DNA from: JBAVEL01 sp049587715
GTDB taxonomy: Bacteria > Bacteroidota > Ignavibacteria > UBA10030 > UBA6906
Assembly: GCA_049587715.1 (NCBI GenBank)
Contig: JBAVEL010000028.1
Span: forward strand, 1 to 5,246
Direction of reading: 5' to 3'
DNA: 5,246 nt
Position numbers and translations under genes: made by a program. Under the pieces are notes generated by a model. The model ran no database searches and was not told the origin of the DNA. It saw only the letters and a program-made list of their open reading frames with translations. Below, piece after piece: positions 1 to 5,246 of this stretch (the stretch's first letter is position 1; the number at the start of each line of letters is the position of its first letter).

Positions 1-175
1 CCCGTGAGAGCCCGATGGTACGTCTCGTGGGCTCTGGATAAGGGGCCAGCACGGGATCCCCGGGCAAGTGCTCGCGGGACGACCAACAAGGTATGGGGAG
101 CGACTCCCAACACCCCAAGTGGCCCCGCCATCCCCCATTCCCTTTGCCGGCTGGCGTAGGGCAGGCGCCCCGCAG
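1..175. other. Non-coding stretch with GC-rich dyads, no gene assigned
   Basis: No protein or known RNA family could be supported here. Frame 1 of the + strand is open from the edge to a stop at 157-159, but its translation is low-complexity and resembles nothing I know. Several pairings can be drawn: cccgtg (1-6) with cacggg (50-55), agagccc (7-13) with gggctct (29-35), GGGGCCA (42-48) with TGGCCCC (120-126), and gggag (96-100) with ctccc (104-108). The first two could nest as one structure. This may be the 3' part of a structured RNA or the tail of an upstream transcript cut by the window edge. In sequence this GC-rich, such pairings also arise by chance. Confidence 0.3.
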
Positions 176-204
176 TTGCCTCTTTCTCCGGATTGTGGTA
201 CATT
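176..204 (+). promoter_or_regulatory. Candidate sigma70-type promoter of rpmE
   Basis: TTGCCT (176-181) matches four of six bases of the -35 consensus, and TACATT (199-204) matches four of six of the -10 consensus. The spacer is exactly 17 bases. Transcription would start near 211, giving a leader of about 60 bases that begins with a hairpin. The position is right for rpmE and the local sequence is more AT-rich than its surroundings, but both boxes are imperfect. Confidence 0.4.
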
Positions 205-211
205 TAGTGAC

Positions 212-239
212 GGGAAAAGCCCCCCAGCGGGCTATTCCC
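212..239 (+). promoter_or_regulatory. Leader hairpin upstream of rpmE
   Basis: GGGAA (212-216) pairs with TTCCC (235-239), and AGCCC (218-222) pairs with GGGCT (229-233). One A/A mismatch lies between the two helices and the loop is six bases. The hairpin would sit at the very 5' end of the predicted transcript. Structured leaders that mediate autoregulation are known for L31 mRNAs in several phyla. Whether this hairpin plays that role is inference. There is no U-tract after it, so it is not an intrinsic terminator. Confidence 0.4.
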
Positions 240-272
240 CTCGAGCGGTGTATCAGATAAGGGAATTAGGAC

Positions 273-494
273 ATGAAACCCGGCATTCATCCCGAGTACA
301 AGAAGGCAACGGTCACCTGCGTGTGCGGCAACACGTTCATCACGCGGTCCACGGCGGGCGACCTCAAGCTTGAAATCTGCTCGAACTGCCACCCCTTCTT
401 CACGGGCCGCCAGAAGCTGGTGGACTCCGCGGGGCGGGTGGAGCGCTACAACCGGAAGTACGCCAAGAAGCAGGCGGCGGAACCCGCCTCCTGA
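273..494 (+). CDS. rpmE: 50S ribosomal protein bL31, zinc-binding (C+) form
   Basis: This 73-residue protein is a component of the large ribosomal subunit, where bL31 sits at the central protuberance and contributes to the bridge with the 30S head. The N-terminus MKPGIHPEY is the family signature. It is followed by CVCGNTF, the TRST segment and CSNCHPFFTG. Cysteines 16, 18, 36 and 39 are the zinc ligands of the C+ paralogue, so this is not the zinc-free form induced on zinc starvation. The length is typical and the basic tail (RYNRKYAKKQ) suits rRNA contact. AAGGGA at 259-264 is well placed as a ribosome binding site for the ATG at 273. The gene appears to be a single-gene unit, with its own promoter upstream and an intrinsic terminator 40 bases downstream. 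In many bacteria rpmE follows rho, but no rho sequence is seen in the 272 bases upstream. Confidence 0.97.
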   Translation: MKPGIHPEYKKATVTCVCGNTFITRSTAGDLKLEICSNCHPFFTGRQKLVDSAGRVERYNRKYAKKQAAEPAS

Positions 495-534
495 CGGCAT
501 GTCCGGGGAGGCAGTCGCTCCCGGCACTCTGTAA

Positions 535-571
535 CCCGCCTGTCCCCTGAGGGGCAGGCGGGATGTTTTTT
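535..571 (+). terminator. Rho-independent terminator of rpmE
   Basis: The stem is CCCGCCTG (535-542) paired with CAGGCGGG (555-562), extended by CCCC (544-547) with GGGG (551-554). T543 is a single bulge and TGA is the loop, giving 12 base pairs. A run of six T follows at 566-571. This is a textbook intrinsic terminator 40 bases after the rpmE stop codon. It ends only 24 bases before the likely start of the next gene, so that gene needs either read-through or a promoter at or before the terminator. Confidence 0.9.
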
Positions 572-595
572 CCCGGGTCACAGATCGAGCACCTC

Positions 596-1834
596 ATGCA
601 CCTGCTCCTCTTTGAAGACGCCAGAGCTTCAGACCTTCTTCCTCTGACGTATTTCCGTCCCACGTTCGACCTCCGCCTCGGGGCGTTCACGTTCAGGGAA
701 CGGGCGGTCCGGCTGCTCAAGCCCTCGGGGGTTTCAGTCCGCGTGCGGGCTGAGATGGTACCCCTCCTGGAAGAAGAACTCCCCCGAAGCACATCGGCGG
801 CCATTCCTGACGGCCTGTGTGTGGTCCTCCGGGGCTCTCTCCTGCTGACTCCCGCCTTGGCAAAGACACTCCGTGAAGGAAGAGGCGAGTTTGTGATCAC
901 CCGGGGGGGCGAGATCGTGGCGGCGCGGCTGAGCGGCGGGCGCCTCAAGGGACGTGGTTCCGCATTCCCCCTGGATGATGAGCTCATCCGGGGTGTCCCG
1001 GTGAAGAAGGCGGACCTGCGTGTGATGCGCCATCCCTGGGAGCTTGTGCATGCAAACCCCGCATGCATCGAATCGGATATGGCCATCATGGGGAAGGGAA
1101 AAGTCCCCCGCGGGGCGGTGCACCCCAAGGCCGTGATTCTCGGCAGGCGGGGGGTGCGTATCGGGAAGGGGGCTGTGATTGACCCATTCGCAGTTCTGGA
1201 TGCCCGGGGCGGGCCCATCCTTGTGGGAGAAGGCGCCCGGATACAACCCCATGTGTACGTCGAGGGACCCTGCGTCATCGGGGAGAACTCCGTCATCAAG
1301 TCAGGGGCACGCATAGTCGGAGGATCCACCATAGGTCCCTCGTGCCGGGTGGGAGGGGAGGTGGGGCACAGCATATTCCACTCCTACGTGAACAAGCAGC
1401 ATGACGGATTCGTGGGGCACTCATACCTCTCCCCCTGGGTGAACCTTGGGGCTGGCACAACCACGAGCAACCTCAAGAACACATACGGGTCCATACGGGT
1501 GCGGCGGGGCGGGGAGCAGGTGGATACGGGTGTGATGTTCGCGGGGCTCTTCACGGGGGACCACGTGAAAACGGGCATCAACATGTCCTTAGATACGGGC
1601 ACCATCATGGGGCCTGTGGCCAATCTCTACGGCCCGGGGCTTCCGCCCAAGGAGGTGCCCGCATTTTCATGGGGGGAGCCGGCCAGTATCGGTGAATATG
1701 ATCCGGAAAAGGCGCTCCTTGTGGCATCCCGGGCCATGTCCCGGAGGGGTGTGAAGGTAAGCCCCGCCTACGAAGCTCTCTTCCGCAGGGTGTTCATTCA
1801 GACTTCCCATGACCGTTCCCCCTCTTCCCGATAA
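596..1834 (+). CDS. GlmU-like sugar-phosphate nucleotidyltransferase / left-handed beta-helix acyltransferase
   Basis: This 412-residue protein has an N-terminal GlmU-like nucleotidyltransferase-type region (about 1-170). It opens with LLLFED and LLPLTYFRPTFDLRLG, the signature of the NTP_transf_4 type seen in Bacteroidetes-style GlmU-like proteins. A left-handed beta-helix of hexapeptide repeats follows (about 175-345), for example VILGRRGVRIGKGAVI and VYVEGPCVIGENSVI. The canonical GlmU motif LxAGxGTRM is absent, so the first domain's activity is uncertain. In the helix, GHSYL, VNLGAG and TTSNLKN align with the GlmU acetyltransferase site. H275, Y277, N283 and N292 appear to match E. coli H363, Y366, N377 and N386, which suggests a working acetyltransferase. 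The role is probably sugar-nucleotide synthesis for envelope polysaccharide. The start at 596 was chosen because family members begin just before this motif. It lacks a clear ribosome binding site. An in-frame ATG at 563 has GAGGGG eight bases upstream but lies inside the terminator. The 3' end overlaps rsmB. Confidence 0.85.
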   Translation: MHLLLFEDARASDLLPLTYFRPTFDLRLGAFTFRERAVRLLKPSGVSVRVRAEMVPLLEEELPRSTSAAIPDGLCVVLRGSLLLTPALAKTLREGRGEFVITRGGEIVAARLSGGRLKGRGSAFPLDDELIRGVPVKKADLRVMRHPWELVHANPACIESDMAIMGKGKVPRGAVHPKAVILGRRGVRIGKGAVIDPFAVLDARGGPILVGEGARIQPHVYVEGPCVIGENSVIKSGARIVGGSTIGPSCRVGGEVGHSIFHSYVNKQHDGFVGHSYLSPWVNLGAGTTTSNLKNTYGSIRVRRGGEQVDTGVMFAGLFTGDHVKTGINMSLDTGTIMGPVANLYGPGLPPKEVPAFSWGEPASIGEYDPEKALLVASRAMSRRGVKVSPAYEALFRRVFIQTSHDRSPSSR

Positions 1835-3206
1835 AAGCGGACAGGGGGTGGTTCCCGCCCCGCTCTTCTACGGGGTGCGCGGCACCGCGGTGAAACTCCT
1901 CAACCGCGTGGAGCGGACGGATTCCTACCTGGATAAGCTCCTGGATATCGAGCTCCGCTCCCCAGACATGAGCGATGTGGACAAGGGACTCCTCAGCGAA
2001 CTCGTCCACGGCGTGCTCCGCTGGCAGAACCGCCTGGACTGGGTGCTGAACGGCTTCTCCCACGGGAACTTCTCCAAGTCCGAGACCAACGTCAAGAACG
2101 CACTTCGGGTGGCCCTCTACCAGGTGATGTTCCTGGACCGCGTGCCCCATGCGGCGGCGGTGAACGAGGCGGTGGAGTTCATCAAGCGGGTGCGGGGGGA
2201 GAAGCCCGCGGGACTCGTGAACGCGGTGCTGAGGAACATCATCCGGAACCTGGAGGGGATACGCTACCCCGACAGGGCGGAAGACGAGGTGCAGTACCTT
2301 GCCGTATTCCTCTCCCACCCCCACTGGCTTGTGAAGAGGTGGGCGCGGAGGTTCGGTCTGAAGGAGACCGAAGCCCTTCTGAATGCCAACAACAAGAGGC
2401 CCGAGCTCTCCCTTCGTGTGAACCGGCTGAAGACGGATACCGCGGGGTTCATCCGGATGCTGGAAGAGCAGGGCATCACTCCCACCCCCTCCCGTGTGCT
2501 GGATAGCTACCTGCGGGTGAAGGGACTCGCCCGGATAGGCCAGATGGAGCTCTTCCGGAGCGGCATGTTCACCATACAGGATGAGAGCGCGGCGCTTCCT
2601 TCCATGCTCCTGAGCCCGCGTCCGGGTGAGAGGGTGCTGGATCTCTGCGCGGCCCCGGGAGGGAAGACCACGCACCTTGCCGAGCTGCTGGATGGAAAAG
2701 GGGAGGTGGTGGCGCTGGACCGCTACGAGGCCAAGTTGAACCTGATACGGGCATCCTGCGAGCGCCTGGGACTCAAGAACGTGACATTCCGGGTGGGGGA
2801 TGCACTGGTGGTGGAAGACGAGGGGGCCGAGCGTGTGCTCTTGGATGCCCCCTGCTCGGGGCTGGGGGTGCTGGGGAAGAAGCCCGACATGAAGTGGAAG
2901 CGGGACTACGGGGACATCCTGAAGCTGGCGAAGATTCAGGCGGATCTGCTGGACCGCGCCGCGGGGGTGGTGAAGCCGGGAGGGGTGCTCGTGTACAGCA
3001 CATGCACCACGGAACCCGAGGAGAACCGGGATGTGGTGAAGCATTTTCTGGATACGCACCCCGAGTTCGAGCAGGAGAATGCCTCGAGGTTCGTGCATCC
3101 GGATCTCGTGTCCCCCGACGGGTGTGTGGAGACATTTCCCCACCGCCACTTCATGGACGGGACATTTGCTGTGCGGCTCATCCGGAAGGAAGCCCCCGCG
3201 AAATAG
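1809..3206 (+). CDS. rsmB: 16S rRNA (cytosine-C5)-methyltransferase RsmB
   Basis: RsmB uses S-adenosylmethionine to make m5C in 16S rRNA (position 967 in E. coli) in the cytoplasm. The 465-residue protein has an N-terminal NusB-like RNA-binding domain (about 24-160, with GLLSELVHGVLRWQNRLDWVL and AAAVNEAVEF). A linker region and a Rossmann methyltransferase domain (about 245-460) follow. Visible motifs are the SAM loop LDLCAAPGGKTTHLAELL (277-294), acidic D304 in VALDRY, D331 in VGDA, motif IV DAPCSGLGVLGKKPD (C349) and motif VI YSTCTTEPEEN (C399). In this family the motif VI cysteine is the nucleophile and the motif IV cysteine assists product release, so both catalytic residues are present. 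E. coli RsmB is 429 residues; the extra length is mainly at the N-terminus. The ATG at 1809 overlaps the previous gene by 26 bases and has only a weak upstream AGGG, so a GTG at 1848 or 1875 is possible. The overlap suggests co-transcription with the upstream gene. Confidence 0.93.
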   Translation: MTVPPLPDKSGQGVVPAPLFYGVRGTAVKLLNRVERTDSYLDKLLDIELRSPDMSDVDKGLLSELVHGVLRWQNRLDWVLNGFSHGNFSKSETNVKNALRVALYQVMFLDRVPHAAAVNEAVEFIKRVRGEKPAGLVNAVLRNIIRNLEGIRYPDRAEDEVQYLAVFLSHPHWLVKRWARRFGLKETEALLNANNKRPELSLRVNRLKTDTAGFIRMLEEQGITPTPSRVLDSYLRVKGLARIGQMELFRSGMFTIQDESAALPSMLLSPRPGERVLDLCAAPGGKTTHLAELLDGKGEVVALDRYEAKLNLIRASCERLGLKNVTFRVGDALVVEDEGAERVLLDAPCSGLGVLGKKPDMKWKRDYGDILKLAKIQADLLDRAAGVVKPGGVLVYSTCTTEPEENRDVVKHFLDTHPEFEQENASRFVHPDLVSPDGCVETFPHRHFMDGTFAVRLIRKEAPAK

Positions 3207-3218
3207 CCCTCCACGGCC

Positions 3219-3250
3219 CGATTTGTGCCTTTCTGCAGAAATCGTATATT
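3219..3250 (+). promoter_or_regulatory. Candidate acsA promoter inside an inverted repeat (possible operator)
   Basis: TTGTGC (3223-3228) and TATATT (3245-3250) form a -35/-10 pair with a 16-base spacer. The -10 matches five of six consensus bases; the -35 matches only three. The left arm CGATTTGTGC (3219-3228) and right arm GCAGAAATCG (3235-3244) form an inverted repeat with nine of ten bases matching around a six-base centre. It covers the -35 and abuts the -10. A shorter perfect palindrome TTTCTGCAGAAA (3230-3241) lies within it. No U-tract follows, which argues against a terminator for rsmB. A perfect TTGACA occurs at 3277-3282 but has no credible -10 box at 16-18 bases. Confidence 0.4.
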
Positions 3251-3256
3251 GAAGCC

Positions 3257-3443
3257 GTTCCTGCTCCCGTCTCTTCTTGACACGCCGTTCTTCCCGGGCT
3301 TTTCCACTTGTTTTCCCGGCGCTCCGGGGCCCGCGGGCCCAGGAGACGCATCAGGCACGCCCTGAGACCCCAAGGGGGCGCGGCCCCGATGGGTGGCCCT
3401 GCGGCGAGGGAGCCGTCAGTACGACCAACGGAGGAAGACTGCA
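3257..3443 (+). other. Long GC-rich leader upstream of acsA
   Basis: If transcription starts near 3257, acsA has a leader of almost 190 bases. It contains a direct repeat TTCCCGG (3291-3297 and 3313-3319, 22 bases apart). It also has a perfect 14-base palindrome GGGCCCGCGGGCCC (3327-3340), and a small hairpin of GGGGC (3375-3379) with GCCCC (3383-3387). No convincing small ORF was found. The acsA frame is open back to a GTG at 3393, but that start has no ribosome binding site and the extra residues (ALRRGSRQYDQRRKTA) do not look like the family. Confidence 0.3.
3430..3435 (+). promoter_or_regulatory. Ribosome binding site that fixes the acsA start
   Basis: GGAGGA lies eight bases before the ATG at 3444. 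It is the strongest Shine-Dalgarno match in the window, and it decides for ATG 3444 over the upstream in-frame GTG at 3393. Confidence 0.75.
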
Positions 3444-5144
3444 ATGAGCAACATCGGTTCCTACGACGACCGGCGCAACACGTTCGCCTGGGACCAGGCG
3501 GCCCGGGAGCTGGGCTTCGGGGAGAAGGGGATGTACAACATAGGGTACTACTGCTCCGACCGCATCTGCGAGAAGGGCCTGGGAGAAAAGACGGCCCTCG
3601 ACTGGGAGGGGTTCACGGGGGAGCAGAGGAGCTTCACGTTCAACGACCTGAGGGTGCTGAGCAACACGTTTGCCGCGCACCTGAGTGCTCTGGGCCTCGG
3701 GAAGGGAGACCGGGTGTGCATATTCATGGACAGGATACCCGAGCTGTACATTTCGTTCATAGGGATCCTGAAGATGGGGGCGATTGCGCAGCCGCTCTTC
3801 TCGGCATTCGGGGAGGAGGCGCTCATCACGCGGCTTGAGGATGCGGGAACCGCTGCCATACTCACCACACGGAAGCACGCAGGGAAGGTGCGCCGCATCA
3901 GGCAGAGTCTCCCCGCCCTGAAACACGTGATTGTGGTGGATGCGGGAGACGGGGAGCTGCATGCGGGTGAGAGCGCCTTCTCCATGGATGCGGCCCCCCG
4001 TGTGGAGAAGTTCCCCATTGTGAGCGCGGACCCCGAGATGCCCTCGGTGCTTCACTACACATCGGGCACCACGGGAAAGCCCAAGGGCGCACTCCATGTG
4101 CATTCCTCGCTGATTGCCCAGTACATCACCACCCGCTGGGTGCTGGATGTGGGGCCCGATGACATCTACTGGTGCACGGCCGATCCGGGATGGGTGACGG
4201 GGACCTCCTACGGCATCATCGGTCCCTGGGCGAGCGGGGTGACGCAGGCGGTTCTGGATGCGGGCTTCGGCACCGAGAAGTGGTATGCCTTCATCGCCCG
4301 GCACAAGGTGACGGTCTGGTACTCCGCCCCCACGGCCATCCGGCTCCTCATGAAGGAGGGGATGGAGAAGGTGCGGGCGGCCGACCTGAGCTCCCTCAGG
4401 CACCTTGCCAGCGTGGGGGAGCCGCTGAATGCCGAGGCGGTGATATGGTCCGAGAAGGCATTCGGGAGGCCGTTCCTGGACTCCTACTGGCAGACGGAGA
4501 CGGGGGCGATTGTGATATCCAACTACCCGGGGATGAAGATCAAGCCGGGTTCCATGGGAAAGCCCTTCCCGGGGATGACGGCGGCGGTGCTTCACCCCAA
4601 GACATTCGAGCCCATCACGAAGGCGGGCTCGGTGGGGCTCATAGGCCTGAAGCCCGGCTGGCCCTCCATGATGCGGCAGTACTGGAACAACCCCGCCACC
4701 TACCAGGGGAAGTTCAAGAACGGCTGGTATATCTGCGGCGACAGGGCGAGCACGGACGGAGACGGGTACTTCTGGTTTGTGGGTCGGGATGACGATGTGA
4801 TCAACACGGCGGGGCATCTGGTGGGCCCGTTCGAGATCGAGTCGGCATTGCTGGAGCACCCGGCGGTGGCCGAGTCGGCGGCAGTGGGGAAGCCCGATCC
4901 CATCAACATGGAGGTGGTGAAGGCCTTCGTAGCCCTGAAACCGGGGTTCCAGAGGGACGACGATCTGGAGCTCAGCATTATGAACTTCATACGGAAGAAG
5001 CTCTCCCCCCTGGCCATGCCCCAGGAGATAGAGTTTGTGGAGTCCCTCCCCAAAACCCGGAGCGGCAAGATCATGCGGCGCCTGCTCAGGGCCAAGGAGT
5101 GGGGGGAGGAGATCGGGGACACGTCCACGCTGGAAAACGACTGA
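3444..5144 (+). CDS. acsA: Acetyl-CoA synthetase, AMP-forming (acetate--CoA ligase)
   Basis: This cytoplasmic enzyme converts acetate, ATP and CoA to acetyl-CoA, AMP and PPi through an acetyl-adenylate. At 566 residues it matches the shorter AcsA class (B. subtilis AcsA, about 570) rather than the roughly 650-residue Acs of E. coli. Adenylate-forming motifs appear in order: the P-loop YTSGTTGKPKG (205-215), SVGEP (323-327), SYWQTETG (347-354), the ribose-binding ICGD (430-433), the hinge region GRDDDVINTAGHLVGPFEIE (447-466), and PKTRSGKIMRR (536-546). V251, T252, V324 and W349 correspond to the four acetate-pocket residues of Salmonella Acs (V310, T311, V386, W414). The retained tryptophan favours acetate over longer acids. 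K542 lies in a PX4GK motif, the site at which Pat-type acetyltransferases inactivate this family. The C-terminal GDTSTLEN is typical of the class. A carrier-like gene starts 32 bases downstream with no terminator between, so the two are probably co-transcribed. A propionyl-CoA synthetase is the main alternative. Confidence 0.94.
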   Translation: MSNIGSYDDRRNTFAWDQAARELGFGEKGMYNIGYYCSDRICEKGLGEKTALDWEGFTGEQRSFTFNDLRVLSNTFAAHLSALGLGKGDRVCIFMDRIPELYISFIGILKMGAIAQPLFSAFGEEALITRLEDAGTAAILTTRKHAGKVRRIRQSLPALKHVIVVDAGDGELHAGESAFSMDAAPRVEKFPIVSADPEMPSVLHYTSGTTGKPKGALHVHSSLIAQYITTRWVLDVGPDDIYWCTADPGWVTGTSYGIIGPWASGVTQAVLDAGFGTEKWYAFIARHKVTVWYSAPTAIRLLMKEGMEKVRAADLSSLRHLASVGEPLNAEAVIWSEKAFGRPFLDSYWQTETGAIVISNYPGMKIKPGSMGKPFPGMTAAVLHPKTFEPITKAGSVGLIGLKPGWPSMMRQYWNNPATYQGKFKNGWYICGDRASTDGDGYFWFVGRDDDVINTAGHLVGPFEIESALLEHPAVAESAAVGKPDPINMEVVKAFVALKPGFQRDDDLELSIMNFIRKKLSPLAMPQEIEFVESLPKTRSGKIMRRLLRAKEWGEEIGDTSTLEND

Positions 5145-5166
5145 TTTTATCATCATCACAACAGAC

Positions 5167-5171
5167 GGGAG
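5167..5171 (+). promoter_or_regulatory. Ribosome binding site of the carrier-like gene
   Basis: GGGAG lies five bases before the ATG at 5177. It supports this start and translation of the gene from the acsA transcript. Confidence 0.5.
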
Positions 5172-5176
5172 CACCC

Positions 5177-5246
5177 ATGTCCGAAGAAATCAAGAAGCTC
5201 ATCATCGACTACGTGAAGCGGGAGTACCTGGACGAAGACTCCATGC
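5177..5246 (+). CDS. Probable acyl carrier protein-like protein, 5' part only
   Basis: Only 23 codons are visible before the window ends. They read MSEEIKKLIIDYVKREYLD and then EDSM. A short charged, amphipathic first helix followed by an acidic turn is how small acyl/peptidyl carrier proteins begin (pattern I..KI..YV..E.L..D), and I recall similar N-termini in carriers next to acyl-activating enzymes. The diagnostic phosphopantetheine serine (DSL/DSF motif) would lie outside the window, so the family is not proved. The gene starts 32 bases after the acsA stop with its own ribosome binding site and no terminator in the gap, implying one operon. If it is a carrier, AcsA might load it, or both might supply acetyl units to a condensing or transferase enzyme further downstream. 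Any small helical protein remains possible. Confidence 0.5.
   Translation, partial: MSEEIKKLIIDYVKREYLDEDSM

Noticed and set aside
1..55. Possible 3' end of a 5S rRNA, from ccgatggtac (12-21) and a closing-helix-like ccagcacggg (46-55)
   Set aside because: The conserved GAGAGTAGG element is absent and no helix IV hairpin follows the GATGGTA stretch. The strongest pairing present (7-13 with 29-35) is incompatible with the 5S fold.
74..130. A tRNA-like fold with gcggg (74-78) pairing cccgc (124-128) and ending near cca
   Set aside because: It spans only 57 bases, lacks the GGTTCRA T-loop signature, and has no recognisable anticodon arm.
1..138. Open minus-strand frames running off the left edge from ATGs at 138 and 131
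   Set aside because: They are only 43-46 codons long, use codons (TTA, AGA, CGA) unlike the real genes here, and resemble no protein I know. A purine-rich run near the starts is the only support.
68..373. A 101-codon + strand frame overlapping the start of rpmE
   Set aside because: It overlaps the certain rpmE in another frame, its start has no good ribosome binding site, and its composition is random-looking.
1794..3149. A 451-codon open frame on the minus strand across rsmB
   Set aside because: It has the same cause and the same odd composition (His, Pro, Gln rich). The + strand encodes intact RsmB motifs over the same bases.
3421..3429. The 9-mer acgaccaac, also present at 79-87
   Set aside because: The match does not extend on either side and it is too short to call a repeat.
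3308..3838. A 176-codon + strand frame over the acsA leader and start
   Set aside because: Most of it is an out-of-frame reading of acsA. The part before 3444 has no ribosome binding site and is Arg/Gly/Pro rich, as expected of GC-rich non-coding DNA.
3351..5174. A 607-codon open frame on the minus strand across all of acsA
   Set aside because: It is an antisense shadow caused by GC-rich third positions. The translation is rich in His, Arg, Pro and Gly with no domain, and the + strand frame carries all AcsA motifs.

Overview
This is a GC-rich bacterial window in which every recognisable gene is on the + strand. In order it holds ribosomal protein bL31 (rpmE), a GlmU-like sugar-phosphate nucleotidyltransferase/acyltransferase, the 16S rRNA m5C methyltransferase RsmB, an AMP-forming acetyl-CoA synthetase (AcsA), and the first 23 codons of what looks like an acyl carrier protein cut by the right edge. 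The content is chromosomal and mostly housekeeping. I see no mobile element, CRISPR array, tRNA or phage gene.

The source lineage cannot be fixed from this sequence. The GlmU-like protein belongs to the type best known from Bacteroidetes and other FCB-group bacteria. The coding style is unusual for a GC-rich genome: glycine GGG and leucine CTC/CTG dominate, and the isoleucine codon ATA is common (at least ten times in acsA). One promoter-like site has a TATATT -10 box. Together these fit an FCB-related or other less-studied bacterial lineage, but this is only a suggestion.

Layout. Bases 1-175 hold no gene I can support, only GC-rich dyads. A sigma70-like promoter (176-204) and a leader hairpin (212-239) precede rpmE (273-494). 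A strong intrinsic terminator (535-571) ends rpmE. Only 24 bases later the GlmU-like gene begins (596-1834), and its end overlaps the start of rsmB (1809-3206). The 237-base gap after rsmB holds a promoter-like site inside a 26-bp inverted repeat, then a long GC-rich leader with palindromes. acsA (3444-5144) follows with a good ribosome binding site, then the carrier-like gene 32 bases on with no terminator between them.

There appear to be three transcription units: rpmE alone; the GlmU-like gene with rsmB; and acsA with the carrier-like gene. The third is functionally the most suggestive, pairing an acetate-activating enzyme with a possible acyl acceptor protein. The main regulatory signals to test are the inverted repeat over the acsA promoter, the rpmE leader hairpin, and the terminator whose stem carries a possible ribosome binding site for the GlmU-like gene.
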